Notes under the pieces: generated by a model
Told to the model about the DNA's origin: nothing
Databases searched by the model: none
Seen by the model: only the letters and a program-made list of their open reading frames with translations
Translations under genes and position numbers: made by a program
DNA from: Lutibacter sp.
GTDB taxonomy: Bacteria > Bacteroidota > Bacteroidia > Flavobacteriales > Flavobacteriaceae
Length of the DNA stretch: 9,198 nucleotides
Assembly (NCBI GenBank): GCA_030748365.1
Contig: JASMME010000039.1
Coordinates: forward strand, 1-9,198
Direction: 5' to 3'
Shown here: positions 1 through 5,811 of the stretch, in pieces
Numbering within the stretch: the stretch's first letter is position 1
How the letters are laid out: each line of letters begins with the position of its first letter

Positions 1-1
1 A

Positions 2-271
2 CAGCTCAAAAACAAGGCCAAACACCAGCCCATCGGATTCCGCTTATTGCCCGCACTCTTTAGCATTCCGGAATTACAAAAACTCTATGAGAGTATCTAC
101 CAAAAAACATTGGACCCAAGGAATTTTAGAAAAAAAATTCTTTCACTGGACGTACTGACCAAAACAAACAAAAAAGACAAAACAGGTTCCAAAAAAGGCG
201 CTTTCCTATATTCCTTTGACAAAGAGAAATTTGATGCCCTGATCGCAAAGGGAATGAATTTTGAAATTTGA
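2..271 (+). CDS. Nudix-family sugar-responsive transcriptional regulator (NrtR/AraR-like), C-terminal part
   Basis: The gene is open from the left edge of the window, so only its last 89 codons are seen. A TTG at 47 could be read as a start, but the frame continues in frame upstream with family-like residues (KHQPIGFRLLPALFSIPELQ), so it is an internal Leu codon. The visible part matches the winged-helix DNA-binding domain of Bacteroidota Nudix regulators: an 'IPELQKLYESIY' helix, the 'LDPRNFRKKIL' recognition-helix region, and a wing with 'SKKGAFLYSFDKEKF'. The effector-binding Nudix domain would lie to the left of the window. Known relatives (the AraR/NrtR branch) use a degenerate Nudix domain to sense a sugar or nucleotide effector and control adjacent sugar genes. 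I infer that this one controls galT, since it lies just upstream on the same strand with a large palindrome in between. The effector cannot be told from this fragment. Confidence 0.8.
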   Translation, partial: QLKNKAKHQPIGFRLLPALFSIPELQKLYESIYQKTLDPRNFRKKILSLDVLTKTNKKDKTGSKKGAFLYSFDKEKFDALIAKGMNFEI

Positions 272-294
272 CCATTCAAAAATAAACAAAGACT

Positions 295-333
295 AAAAAT
301 TATTAAGTGTATTTTTTACATTTAATAATTTTT
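295..333. promoter_or_regulatory. 39-bp near-perfect palindrome, candidate operator of the Nudix regulator
   Basis: The left arm AAAAATTATTAAGTGTA (295-311) and right arm TACATTTAATAATTTTT (317-333) are reverse complements at 16 of 17 positions; the only mismatch is G307 against T321. The spacer is TTTTT. The core TTAAGTGTA-N5-TACATTTAA has the two-fold symmetry expected for a dimeric regulator. It lies 24 bases after the regulator's stop and directly abuts the predicted -7 box of galT. Its arms are almost entirely A/T and no G+C stem precedes a U run, so a terminator is less likely. The protein partner is inferred from gene order. Confidence 0.7.
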
Positions 334-341
334 TATCTTTG
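334..341 (+). promoter_or_regulatory. Predicted -7 box of the galT promoter
   Basis: TATCTTTG matches the Bacteroidota housekeeping -7 consensus TAnnTTTG exactly. There is no TTG at the usual distance upstream; that region is the T-rich centre of the palindrome at 295-333. A regulator bound there would cover the -33 region, which would suit repression, or activation in place of a missing -33 element. The predicted transcript starts near 346, giving a leader of about 30 nt. Confidence 0.5.
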
Positions 342-376
342 GCAGGAATTCAAGCTGGCTACTAGCCTTTTTTAAG

Positions 377-1390
377 ATGAACAAACACCTAAATGAAACA
401 CCCCATAAACGGTACAATATTCTCACCGGTGAATGGGTCCTGGTATCTCCCCACAGAACTGACAGACCCTGGCAAGGTAAGAAAGAGGACAGCTCCGTTA
501 AAAACAAAATAAGCCATGATGCCCATTGCTATTTATGTGCCGGAAATACCCGGGCTAATGGCGAACGCAATCCTGCTTATACTGACACCTATGTATTTAC
601 CAATGATTTTGCCGCGCTGCTCCCGGAAACAAACCCATTCCAGTATGAAGAGGGCCTGCTGAAAGCATCGGGAGAAAGCGGTATCTGTAAGGTCATCTGC
701 TTTTCACCCAATCATTCGGAAACCCTGGCTGATATGACACCGGAGGCCATTGAAAAAGTGATTGGTGTATGGAAACAGGAATACCAGGAACTGGGGCGTA
801 GAAAAGAAATCAAGCACGTACAGCTATTTGAGAACAAGGGAGCCATCATGGGCTGTAGCAACCCACATCCACACGGACAGGTCTGGGCACAAAGTACCAT
901 ACCTGTTGAAGTAGTCAAGAAAACAGCCAGCCAACAGGCCTATTTCAAGAGGGAGCAACGAAGCTTACTGGCTGATTATATAGCACAGGAATGTGACCTG
1001 GGGGAACGAATCATTTACGACAATGGTGCCTTTGTTAGCCTGGTGCCCTTTTGGGCTGTCTGGCCCTATGAAGTAATGATCGCACCCAAAAACCAACGGC
1101 CCCATATCGGGCTGTTGACTGAGGCTGAAATAAAGGCCTATGCCGAACAGATAAAAGTCGTCACCCAAAAATACGACCGACTCTTTGACTGCAGCTTCCC
1201 CTATTCGGCGGGTATACACCAGGCACCCACCGATACTGAGTACCCAGAATGGCATTTTCATATGAGCTTCTACCCACCCCTACTTCGCTCTGCCTCCGTT
1301 AAAAAATTTATGGTCGGCTATGAGATGTTTGGGATGCCTCAACGTGATATCAGCGCAGAAATCGCCGCCCAAAAACTGAGAGAATTGTAA
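377..1390 (+). CDS. galT: Galactose-1-phosphate uridylyltransferase
   Basis: This 337-residue enzyme of the Leloir pathway moves UMP from UDP-glucose to galactose-1-phosphate, giving UDP-galactose and glucose-1-phosphate in the cytosol. The active-site motif HPHGQVW is present, with H164-P165-H166 numbered as in the E. coli enzyme; H166 is the nucleophile that is uridylylated. C51 and C54 (CYLCAGN), H113 (SPNHSE) and H164 correspond to the structural zinc ligands of E. coli GalT. H281, H293 and H295 (WHFHMSF) fit the second metal site. The C-terminal signature 'FYPPLLRSASVKKFMVGYEM' is typical. The ATG start gives an N-terminus (PHKRYNILTGEW) that aligns with known GalT, and length is normal. 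No Shine-Dalgarno sequence precedes it, as is usual in Bacteroidota. No galK is in view; it may lie to the left. Regulation by the adjacent palindrome and Nudix regulator is inferred. Confidence 0.96.
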   Translation: MNKHLNETPHKRYNILTGEWVLVSPHRTDRPWQGKKEDSSVKNKISHDAHCYLCAGNTRANGERNPAYTDTYVFTNDFAALLPETNPFQYEEGLLKASGESGICKVICFSPNHSETLADMTPEAIEKVIGVWKQEYQELGRRKEIKHVQLFENKGAIMGCSNPHPHGQVWAQSTIPVEVVKKTASQQAYFKREQRSLLADYIAQECDLGERIIYDNGAFVSLVPFWAVWPYEVMIAPKNQRPHIGLLTEAEIKAYAEQIKVVTQKYDRLFDCSFPYSAGIHQAPTDTEYPEWHFHMSFYPPLLRSASVKKFMVGYEMFGMPQRDISAEIAAQKLREL

Positions 1391-1395
1391 ATAAA

Positions 1396-1426
1396 TTGAC
1401 GATTTTCAAATAAGTAGCTATCTTTG
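1396..1426 (+). promoter_or_regulatory. Predicted promoter of trkA-trkH
   Basis: A TTG at 1396-1398 (-33 element) is followed after 20 bases by TATCTTTG at 1419-1426, an exact match to the Bacteroidota -7 consensus TAnnTTTG. This is the best promoter in the window. Transcription should start near 1430-1433, leaving a leader of about 80 nt before trkA, so trkA-trkH need not depend on galT transcription. Confidence 0.65.
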
Positions 1427-1435
1427 TCCTAAATT

Positions 1436-1495
1436 CCTTCGTATACATCCGGTACCCTACATGTTGGGTTGGTGTGCACACCACGGAAACGAGGG
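1436..1495 (+). promoter_or_regulatory. Candidate structured leader RNA (three-way junction) of trkA-trkH
   Basis: This 60-nt stretch can fold into four helices. P1 pairs 1436-1442 with 1489-1495 (7 bp, one G-U). P2 pairs 1448-1451 with 1484-1487. P3 pairs 1454-1457 with 1466-1469 (ACCC/GGGT). P4 pairs 1470-1474 with 1479-1483 and is the perfect 14-bp palindrome TGGTGTGCACACCA. P3, P4 and P2 meet in a junction whose only unpaired bases are GT at 1452-1453. The fold begins about 5 nt after the predicted transcription start and ends 19 nt before the trkA ATG. The complementarity is visible; that it forms and regulates potassium uptake is inference. I do not recognise a known riboswitch class. 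P3 and P4 are also adjacent DNA palindromes, so protein-binding sites are an alternative. Confidence 0.4.
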
Positions 1496-1514
1496 TTGAC
1501 GTAAATACAAACCG

Positions 1515-2858
1515 ATGAAAATTATTATCGCGGGTGCAGGAGACGTTGGTTTTCACCTTGCCAAACTACTCTCCTATGAATCACAGGATATCTATCTGAT
1601 AGATCCAGACGCTGAGAAACTGGCCTATGCTGCCAGCCATATTGACGTCATAACCAAAAGAGGAGATGCAACTTCCATCAAGCTTTTAAAAGAGATTCAT
1701 ATAGACGAAGCAGACATATTGCTGGCCGTTACCGAATCGCAAAACACAAACTTTACCATTGCCGTACTGGGGAAAAAACTGGGTGCCAAGAAAACAATCG
1801 CACGGATCTCGAGTCACGAGTTCACACAGAACGCGGCCATTGATTTTACCGAACTTGGAATCGACAGTATGATTTCTCCGGGGGAACTGGCGGCCGACGA
1901 GATTAAAATGCTGCTTCACCAGTCAGCCTTTAACGATACCATTCCCTTTGAAAACGGCCTGTTAAACATCCTGGGAAGTACCCTGGAACACAATTCTCCC
2001 CTGATAGGTATGAGTGTGAAGGATGCCCGAGCGCAGTTTTCAAGCCTGGAATTTATCACCGTGGCCATCAAACAGGAAAACAACCAGGAGATCATCATTC
2101 CCAGGGGTGATACCATCTACCACGCAGGAGACCAACTCTATTTTTCCACGACCAAGAAATGCGTTCCAAAACTACATACCCTGATGGGAAAGACCCCGTT
2201 TGGTGTAAAAAACGTTATGATCTTGGGAGCGAGCAAAATTGGAACCAAAGCGGCCCGGAATCTCTGTAATAATTTTAATATCAAACTGATTGAAAACCGC
2301 AAAGAAAGGGCCTTGGAAGTAGCCGAAAAACTCCCCGATGCCCTGGTTATCAGAGGTGATGGCAGGGATGTGGAACTGCTAGAGGAAGAGCAAATTTCAG
2401 ACATGGACGCCTTTGTAGCAGTCACGGGTGATTCCGAAACGAACATCATGTCTTGCCTGGTCGCCAAGTCAAAAGGGGTTAAAAAAACCATTGCCCTGGT
2501 GGAGAATATGGATTATATCAACATTTCCCAGACCATCGGGATCGATACCCTGATCAACAAAAAGCTACTGGCTGCCAGTGCCATATTCAAGCACGTGCGC
2601 AAGGGAGAGGTACTCAAACTTGCCAACCTCCACAATGTAGAGGCCGAGGTTCTCGAATTTAAGGTGATTGAGGGGTCTCCAGTTACTAAAAAAAAGATCC
2701 GAGACCTAAAGCTTACCAAAAAAGCGGTGTTTGCCGGTGTCATCAGGAACGGCATCGCCCACATGACCTTCGGCGATTTCCAAATGATGGCCGGTGACAA
2801 AGCAGTGGTATTCTCCTTACCGGAAGCCATCCAACAAGTTGAAAAACTGTTCAATTGA
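1515..2858 (+). CDS. trkA: Trk potassium uptake system NAD-binding regulatory subunit TrkA
   Basis: This 447-residue cytosolic protein binds TrkH and gates K+ entry in response to nucleotides. It has the full double architecture of TrkA. The first RCK_N Rossmann domain (about 1-125) carries GAGDVG at residues 7-12, the acidic D30 at the end of beta-2, and RGDA at 49-52. A TrkA_C domain follows (about 150-220). The second RCK_N domain (about 232-350) carries GASKIG at 238-243, E260 and RGDGRD at 280-285. A second TrkA_C domain ends the protein (about 370-447). The length is normal for two-repeat TrkA. The ATG at 1515 gives an N-terminus starting directly on beta-1 (MKIIIAGAGDVG), so the start is secure. 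Only 2 bases separate its stop from the trkH ATG, which indicates co-transcription and probably translational coupling. A good promoter lies at 1396-1426, and the leader may be structured. Confidence 0.96.
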   Translation: MKIIIAGAGDVGFHLAKLLSYESQDIYLIDPDAEKLAYAASHIDVITKRGDATSIKLLKEIHIDEADILLAVTESQNTNFTIAVLGKKLGAKKTIARISSHEFTQNAAIDFTELGIDSMISPGELAADEIKMLLHQSAFNDTIPFENGLLNILGSTLEHNSPLIGMSVKDARAQFSSLEFITVAIKQENNQEIIIPRGDTIYHAGDQLYFSTTKKCVPKLHTLMGKTPFGVKNVMILGASKIGTKAARNLCNNFNIKLIENRKERALEVAEKLPDALVIRGDGRDVELLEEEQISDMDAFVAVTGDSETNIMSCLVAKSKGVKKTIALVENMDYINISQTIGIDTLINKKLLAASAIFKHVRKGEVLKLANLHNVEAEVLEFKVIEGSPVTKKKIRDLKLTKKAVFAGVIRNGIAHMTFGDFQMMAGDKAVVFSLPEAIQQVEKLFN

Positions 2859-2860
2859 TT

Positions 2861-4360
2861 ATGAAGCAGCTCAACATTAAAATCATCGCGAGTTTTTTAG
2901 GCTTGAGTTCCCTGCTAAACGGCATCTTTATGCTCCTGGCTTTCCCTTTTAGTAGCTATCACAATGAACCCGAACAATGGGGAATCTTACAAGCCGGCCT
3001 AACCACCATCGGGATTGGCTTGGTACTGTGGTTTTTTAATAGAAACCCCGTAAAGAACCTTAGCAAAAAAGACGGTTATCTCATTGTAACACTGGGTTGG
3101 CTGATGTTGTCCTTTACCGGTACCCTTCCTTATGTGTTTACCGGAACCATTTCGAATTTTACAGATGCCTTTTTCGAAACCATTTCCGGGTATTCCACCA
3201 CCGGATCATCGATTATCAACGACATTGAAGCCCTCCCAAAGGGCCTTTTATTCTGGCGGAGCGCCACGCACTGGATTGGCGGTATGGGAATCATCGTACT
3301 AACGGTGGCTATTTTACCCCTTTTAGGGATTGGTGGTATGCAGCTTTTTATGGCAGAAGCTCCTGGTCCTTCTGCAGACAAAATGCATCCGAGAATCACC
3401 GAAACAGCCAAGCGTTTATGGCTGATCTATTTTAGCCTTACTTTTGCCGAATTCCTTTTACTGAAAATAGCTGGTATGACCTGGTTCGACGCCATTAACC
3501 ACGCCATGGCAACCATGAGTACTGGAGGCTTCTCTACCAAAAATGCGAGTATTGCCTACTGGAACGGAATGCCCCTGGTCCAGTATATCATCATCTTTTT
3601 TATGTTTGTAGCGGGCACCAATTTTGTCTTGACCTACTTCGCTTTAAAGGGGAAGGTGCAAAAAGTACTGAACAACGAGGAATTTCGTTACTATTTCTTT
3701 GGCATTATCGGCCTTACCGCACTGGTAACCCTTCTAATCGTCAGTTTTCAGGATCCGACAATGGCCACTACGGTAGCGCATCCCAAACCGCTGGGCGCTA
3801 GTGAAAGTGCCTTTAGACAGGCCCTTTTTCAGGTAACTTCCATACTGACAACCACCGGCTTTGTGAGTGCTGATTTTACCATGTGGAACTCCCTGGCTGC
3901 CATGGTCATGTTCTCTTTGTTCTTTATTGGGGGCTCAGCAGGATCAACCAGTGGCGGAATGAAAATCGTACGGCATATTGTGATGATCAAGAACAGTATG
4001 CTTGAATTTAAAAAATTATTGCATCCCAATGCTGTGATTCCGGTAAGATACAACGGTGAGGGAGTCCCCAAGCACATTGTGTTTAATATCCTGTCTTTTT
4101 TTGTATTGTATATGGGTATTTTTATCCTCAGTGCAATCTTGCTGACCTTCCTGGGCTTGGATTTTAAATCTGCCATGGGGGCGGCGACCTCTTCGCTGGG
4201 CAATATCGGGCCAGCCATCGGAAGTGTGGGACCGGTCGATAATTTTGCCCACCTGTCTGCAAGTGCCAAATGGTTTTGTGCTTTTTTGATGCTGATTGGA
4301 CGGCTGGAACTTTTTACCGTACTGATACTGTTTAGCCCTTTCTTTTGGAAAAAATGCTAA
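2861..4360 (+). CDS. trkH: Trk/Ktr-type potassium uptake channel subunit TrkH
   Basis: This 499-residue inner-membrane protein conducts K+ and assembles with TrkA. It shows the four-fold M1-P-M2 plan of the family, with a filter in each repeat: TTGSS (113-117), STGGF (220-224), TTTGF (330-334) and LGNIG (446-450). The segment GSAGSTSGGMKIVR (358-371) is the glycine-rich gating loop of the third repeat's M2 helix, with a conserved basic residue (R371) at its end. Extra N-terminal transmembrane helices (about 7-30 and 41-60) make it TrkH-like rather than the shorter KtrB/KtrD. I take the ATG at 2861; a TTG at 2855 is in frame and overlaps the trkA stop, but would add only two residues. The last codons converge on mpl, with overlapping stop codons. 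Confidence 0.95.
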   Translation: MKQLNIKIIASFLGLSSLLNGIFMLLAFPFSSYHNEPEQWGILQAGLTTIGIGLVLWFFNRNPVKNLSKKDGYLIVTLGWLMLSFTGTLPYVFTGTISNFTDAFFETISGYSTTGSSIINDIEALPKGLLFWRSATHWIGGMGIIVLTVAILPLLGIGGMQLFMAEAPGPSADKMHPRITETAKRLWLIYFSLTFAEFLLLKIAGMTWFDAINHAMATMSTGGFSTKNASIAYWNGMPLVQYIIIFFMFVAGTNFVLTYFALKGKVQKVLNNEEFRYYFFGIIGLTALVTLLIVSFQDPTMATTVAHPKPLGASESAFRQALFQVTSILTTTGFVSADFTMWNSLAAMVMFSLFFIGGSAGSTSGGMKIVRHIVMIKNSMLEFKKLLHPNAVIPVRYNGEGVPKHIVFNILSFFVLYMGIFILSAILLTFLGLDFKSAMGAATSSLGNIGPAIGSVGPVDNFAHLSASAKWFCAFLMLIGRLELFTVLILFSPFFWKKC

Positions 4361-5709
4361 ACCCGGTCTTGAAAGCGATCGAGCTTAAGACCGCCGTAAT
4401 TACCAGAACTCATTAGTAGCACCACGGTTTGATTGAAATCGTTGTCAAATAAAAATTCTTCAAAGACTTCGGGCTCGGTAAAGACCTTTAGGTCGTCCCG
4501 CTGAAAGGCTTCCTTTATTTGTTCGGTGGTCAGTTTTTCCATCCCTTTGATTGCCAGGGCTTCCGGTGAATAGAACACCACAGCCATATCGGCCCCGTCG
4601 AGGCTTCCACGGTATTCTTGTAAAAAAACAGGGTTGAGACTGCTATAGGTATGTAGTTCTAGACAGGCGATCAGACGGCGATTCGGATATTGTGCTTTTA
4701 CCGCAGCTGTACTGGCCCTGACCTTGCTGGGAGCATGGGCAAAATCCTTAAAAACCAAGCTGTGTTCACCAGCGGCTATTTGTTCTAGGCGTTTACTGGC
4801 CCCTTTAAAAGAGGCAATGGCCTGGTAAAAATCTGTTTCCCCCACCCCCATATGCAGGCAGACCTGGCGAGCACCTTCTAGGTTTTGCAAATTGTGGTCT
4901 CCGAAGATTTCCAAAGGCAAAGTTCCTTCGGGGGTTTCCAGGTAGGTAATTCCGTTGTCAACCGTACACTTAGGAGTGGTATAGGGGTATTTCTTAATCG
5001 GGGCTTCTGAAGTGTCGACGATTTCCCTGACCTGGGCATCCTCCGCATTGTACACCATAATCCCTCCGTGGGTAAGGGATTGGGTAAAGAGGGAAAACTG
5101 TTCGGCATAGTCTTCCGGCGTGGGAAATACATTGATGTGATCCCAGGCAATACCGCTGATCAGGGCAATGTTGGGCTGGTAGAGGTGAAACTTGGGCCTG
5201 GGATCGATTGGACTCGACAGGTATTCGTCTCCTTCTAGTACGATGAATTCGTTTTCTTCCGTCAGGTGTACCATGGTATCAAAACCTTCCAACTGAGCCC
5301 CCACCATATAATCAACCGGAATAGCGTGGTAGTTCAACACGTGGAGGATCATGGATGTAATGGTCGTTTTACCGTGGGAACCACCGATGACTACCCGGGT
5401 TTTGTGTTGGGATTGTTCGTAGAGAAATGCTGGGTAAGAAAGGATCCTGATACCCAAATCCTGGGCCCGCAACAATTCGGGATTGTCGGGCTTGGCATGC
5501 ATCCCTAGGATGACCATGTCCAAATCGTTGCCAATCTTATCTGGAAACCAACCCACTTCAGCCGGTAGAAGACCGGCGCGTTCTAGCCGTGACCTGGAGG
5601 GTTCAAAAATAGCGTCATCACTCCCAGTAACAAGGCTGCCTTTTCGGGCCAAAGCGATGGCGAGGTTGTGCATGGCACTGCCGCCTATGGCAATAAAATG
5701 TACCGTCAT
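4357..5709 (-). CDS. mpl: UDP-N-acetylmuramate:L-alanyl-gamma-D-glutamyl-meso-diaminopimelate ligase
   Basis: Mpl is an ATP-dependent cytosolic ligase that attaches recycled murein tripeptide to UDP-MurNAc, returning it to peptidoglycan synthesis. The 450-residue protein has the three Mur-ligase domains. An N-terminal Rossmann-like UDP-binding domain begins FIAIGGSAMHNLAIAL. A central ATPase carries the P-loop GGSHGKTT at 109-116, the acidic EGDEY at 159-163, and AWDHINVFPT at 188-197. A C-terminal domain has DFAHAPSKVRAS at 322-333, ELHTYSSLN at 351-359 and the terminal MSSGNYGGL at 433-441. The pattern DEYLSSPIDPRPKF and the missing GSGGIGMSG-type start of MurC favour Mpl over MurC. Many databases label this family member simply 'peptidoglycan synthetase'. 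The ATG at 5709 sits at the expected N-terminus. It lies 102 bases downstream of nrdJ on the same strand and may have its own promoter. Its TAG stop overlaps the TAA of trkH. Confidence 0.92.
   Translation of the reverse strand: MTVHFIAIGGSAMHNLAIALARKGSLVTGSDDAIFEPSRSRLERAGLLPAEVGWFPDKIGNDLDMVILGMHAKPDNPELLRAQDLGIRILSYPAFLYEQSQHKTRVVIGGSHGKTTITSMILHVLNYHAIPVDYMVGAQLEGFDTMVHLTEENEFIVLEGDEYLSSPIDPRPKFHLYQPNIALISGIAWDHINVFPTPEDYAEQFSLFTQSLTHGGIMVYNAEDAQVREIVDTSEAPIKKYPYTTPKCTVDNGITYLETPEGTLPLEIFGDHNLQNLEGARQVCLHMGVGETDFYQAIASFKGASKRLEQIAAGEHSLVFKDFAHAPSKVRASTAAVKAQYPNRRLIACLELHTYSSLNPVFLQEYRGSLDGADMAVVFYSPEALAIKGMEKLTTEQIKEAFQRDDLKVFTEPEVFEEFLFDNDFNQTVVLLMSSGNYGGLKLDRFQDRV
4364..4393 (-). terminator. 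Hairpin in the last codons of mpl, possible mpl terminator
   Basis: CGGTCTT (4364-4370) and AAGACCG (4387-4393) are perfect complements, and inside them AAGC (4373-4376) pairs with GCTT (4383-4386) around a 6-base loop. On the - strand this 11-bp stem with a 2-base bulge is followed 10 bases later by six T residues (4349-4354), which are the AAA-rich lysine codons at the end of trkH. The T run is further from the stem than in a classic terminator, so the call is tentative. No T run follows on the + strand. Confidence 0.35.
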
Positions 5710-5763
5710 GAGTATCTCTTAAAAATCTGGCAGCTATCCGAAAAATCCGCCAATACTTTTCCT

Positions 5764-5795
5764 AAAATGTACCTGAACTGCCGGCTTATCAACAA
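5764..5795 (-). promoter_or_regulatory. Possible promoter of mpl
   Basis: Read on the - strand, TTG at 5792-5790 (with a second TTG at 5795-5793) is followed after 18 bases (or 21) by TACATTTT at 5771-5764. That is 7 of 8 matches to the Bacteroidota -7 box TAnnTTTG. The transcript would start near 5757, about 48 nt before the mpl ATG. Read-through from nrdJ is the alternative, because no clear terminator separates the two genes. Confidence 0.4.
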
Positions 5796-5798
5796 GCC
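5783..5798 (-). repeat. Small hairpin just after nrdJ
   Basis: GGCTT (5783-5787) and AAGCC (5794-5798) form a 5-bp stem with a 6-base loop starting 13 bases after the nrdJ stop codon. No T run follows on the - strand, so it is not a convincing terminator. It could be an mRNA 3' end structure or chance. It overlaps the -33 region of the possible mpl promoter. Confidence 0.3.
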
Positions 5799-5811
5799 AT
5801 GCCACGTGTAA

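Noticed and set aside
295..333. Palindrome as a rho-independent terminator of the Nudix regulator
   Set aside because: The arms are almost all A/T, with only two G/C bases in the left arm, so the RNA stem would be weak; its position against the -7 box fits an operator better.
1461..1495. Hammerhead ribozyme suggested by the three-way junction and a GAAA near its 3' side
   Set aside because: The required CUGAUGA-type core strand and a cleavage-site triplet in the right place are not present.
2855..2860. TTG start for trkH overlapping the trkA stop codon
   Set aside because: An ATG lies two codons downstream, ATG is strongly preferred, and the extra residues add no conserved sequence.
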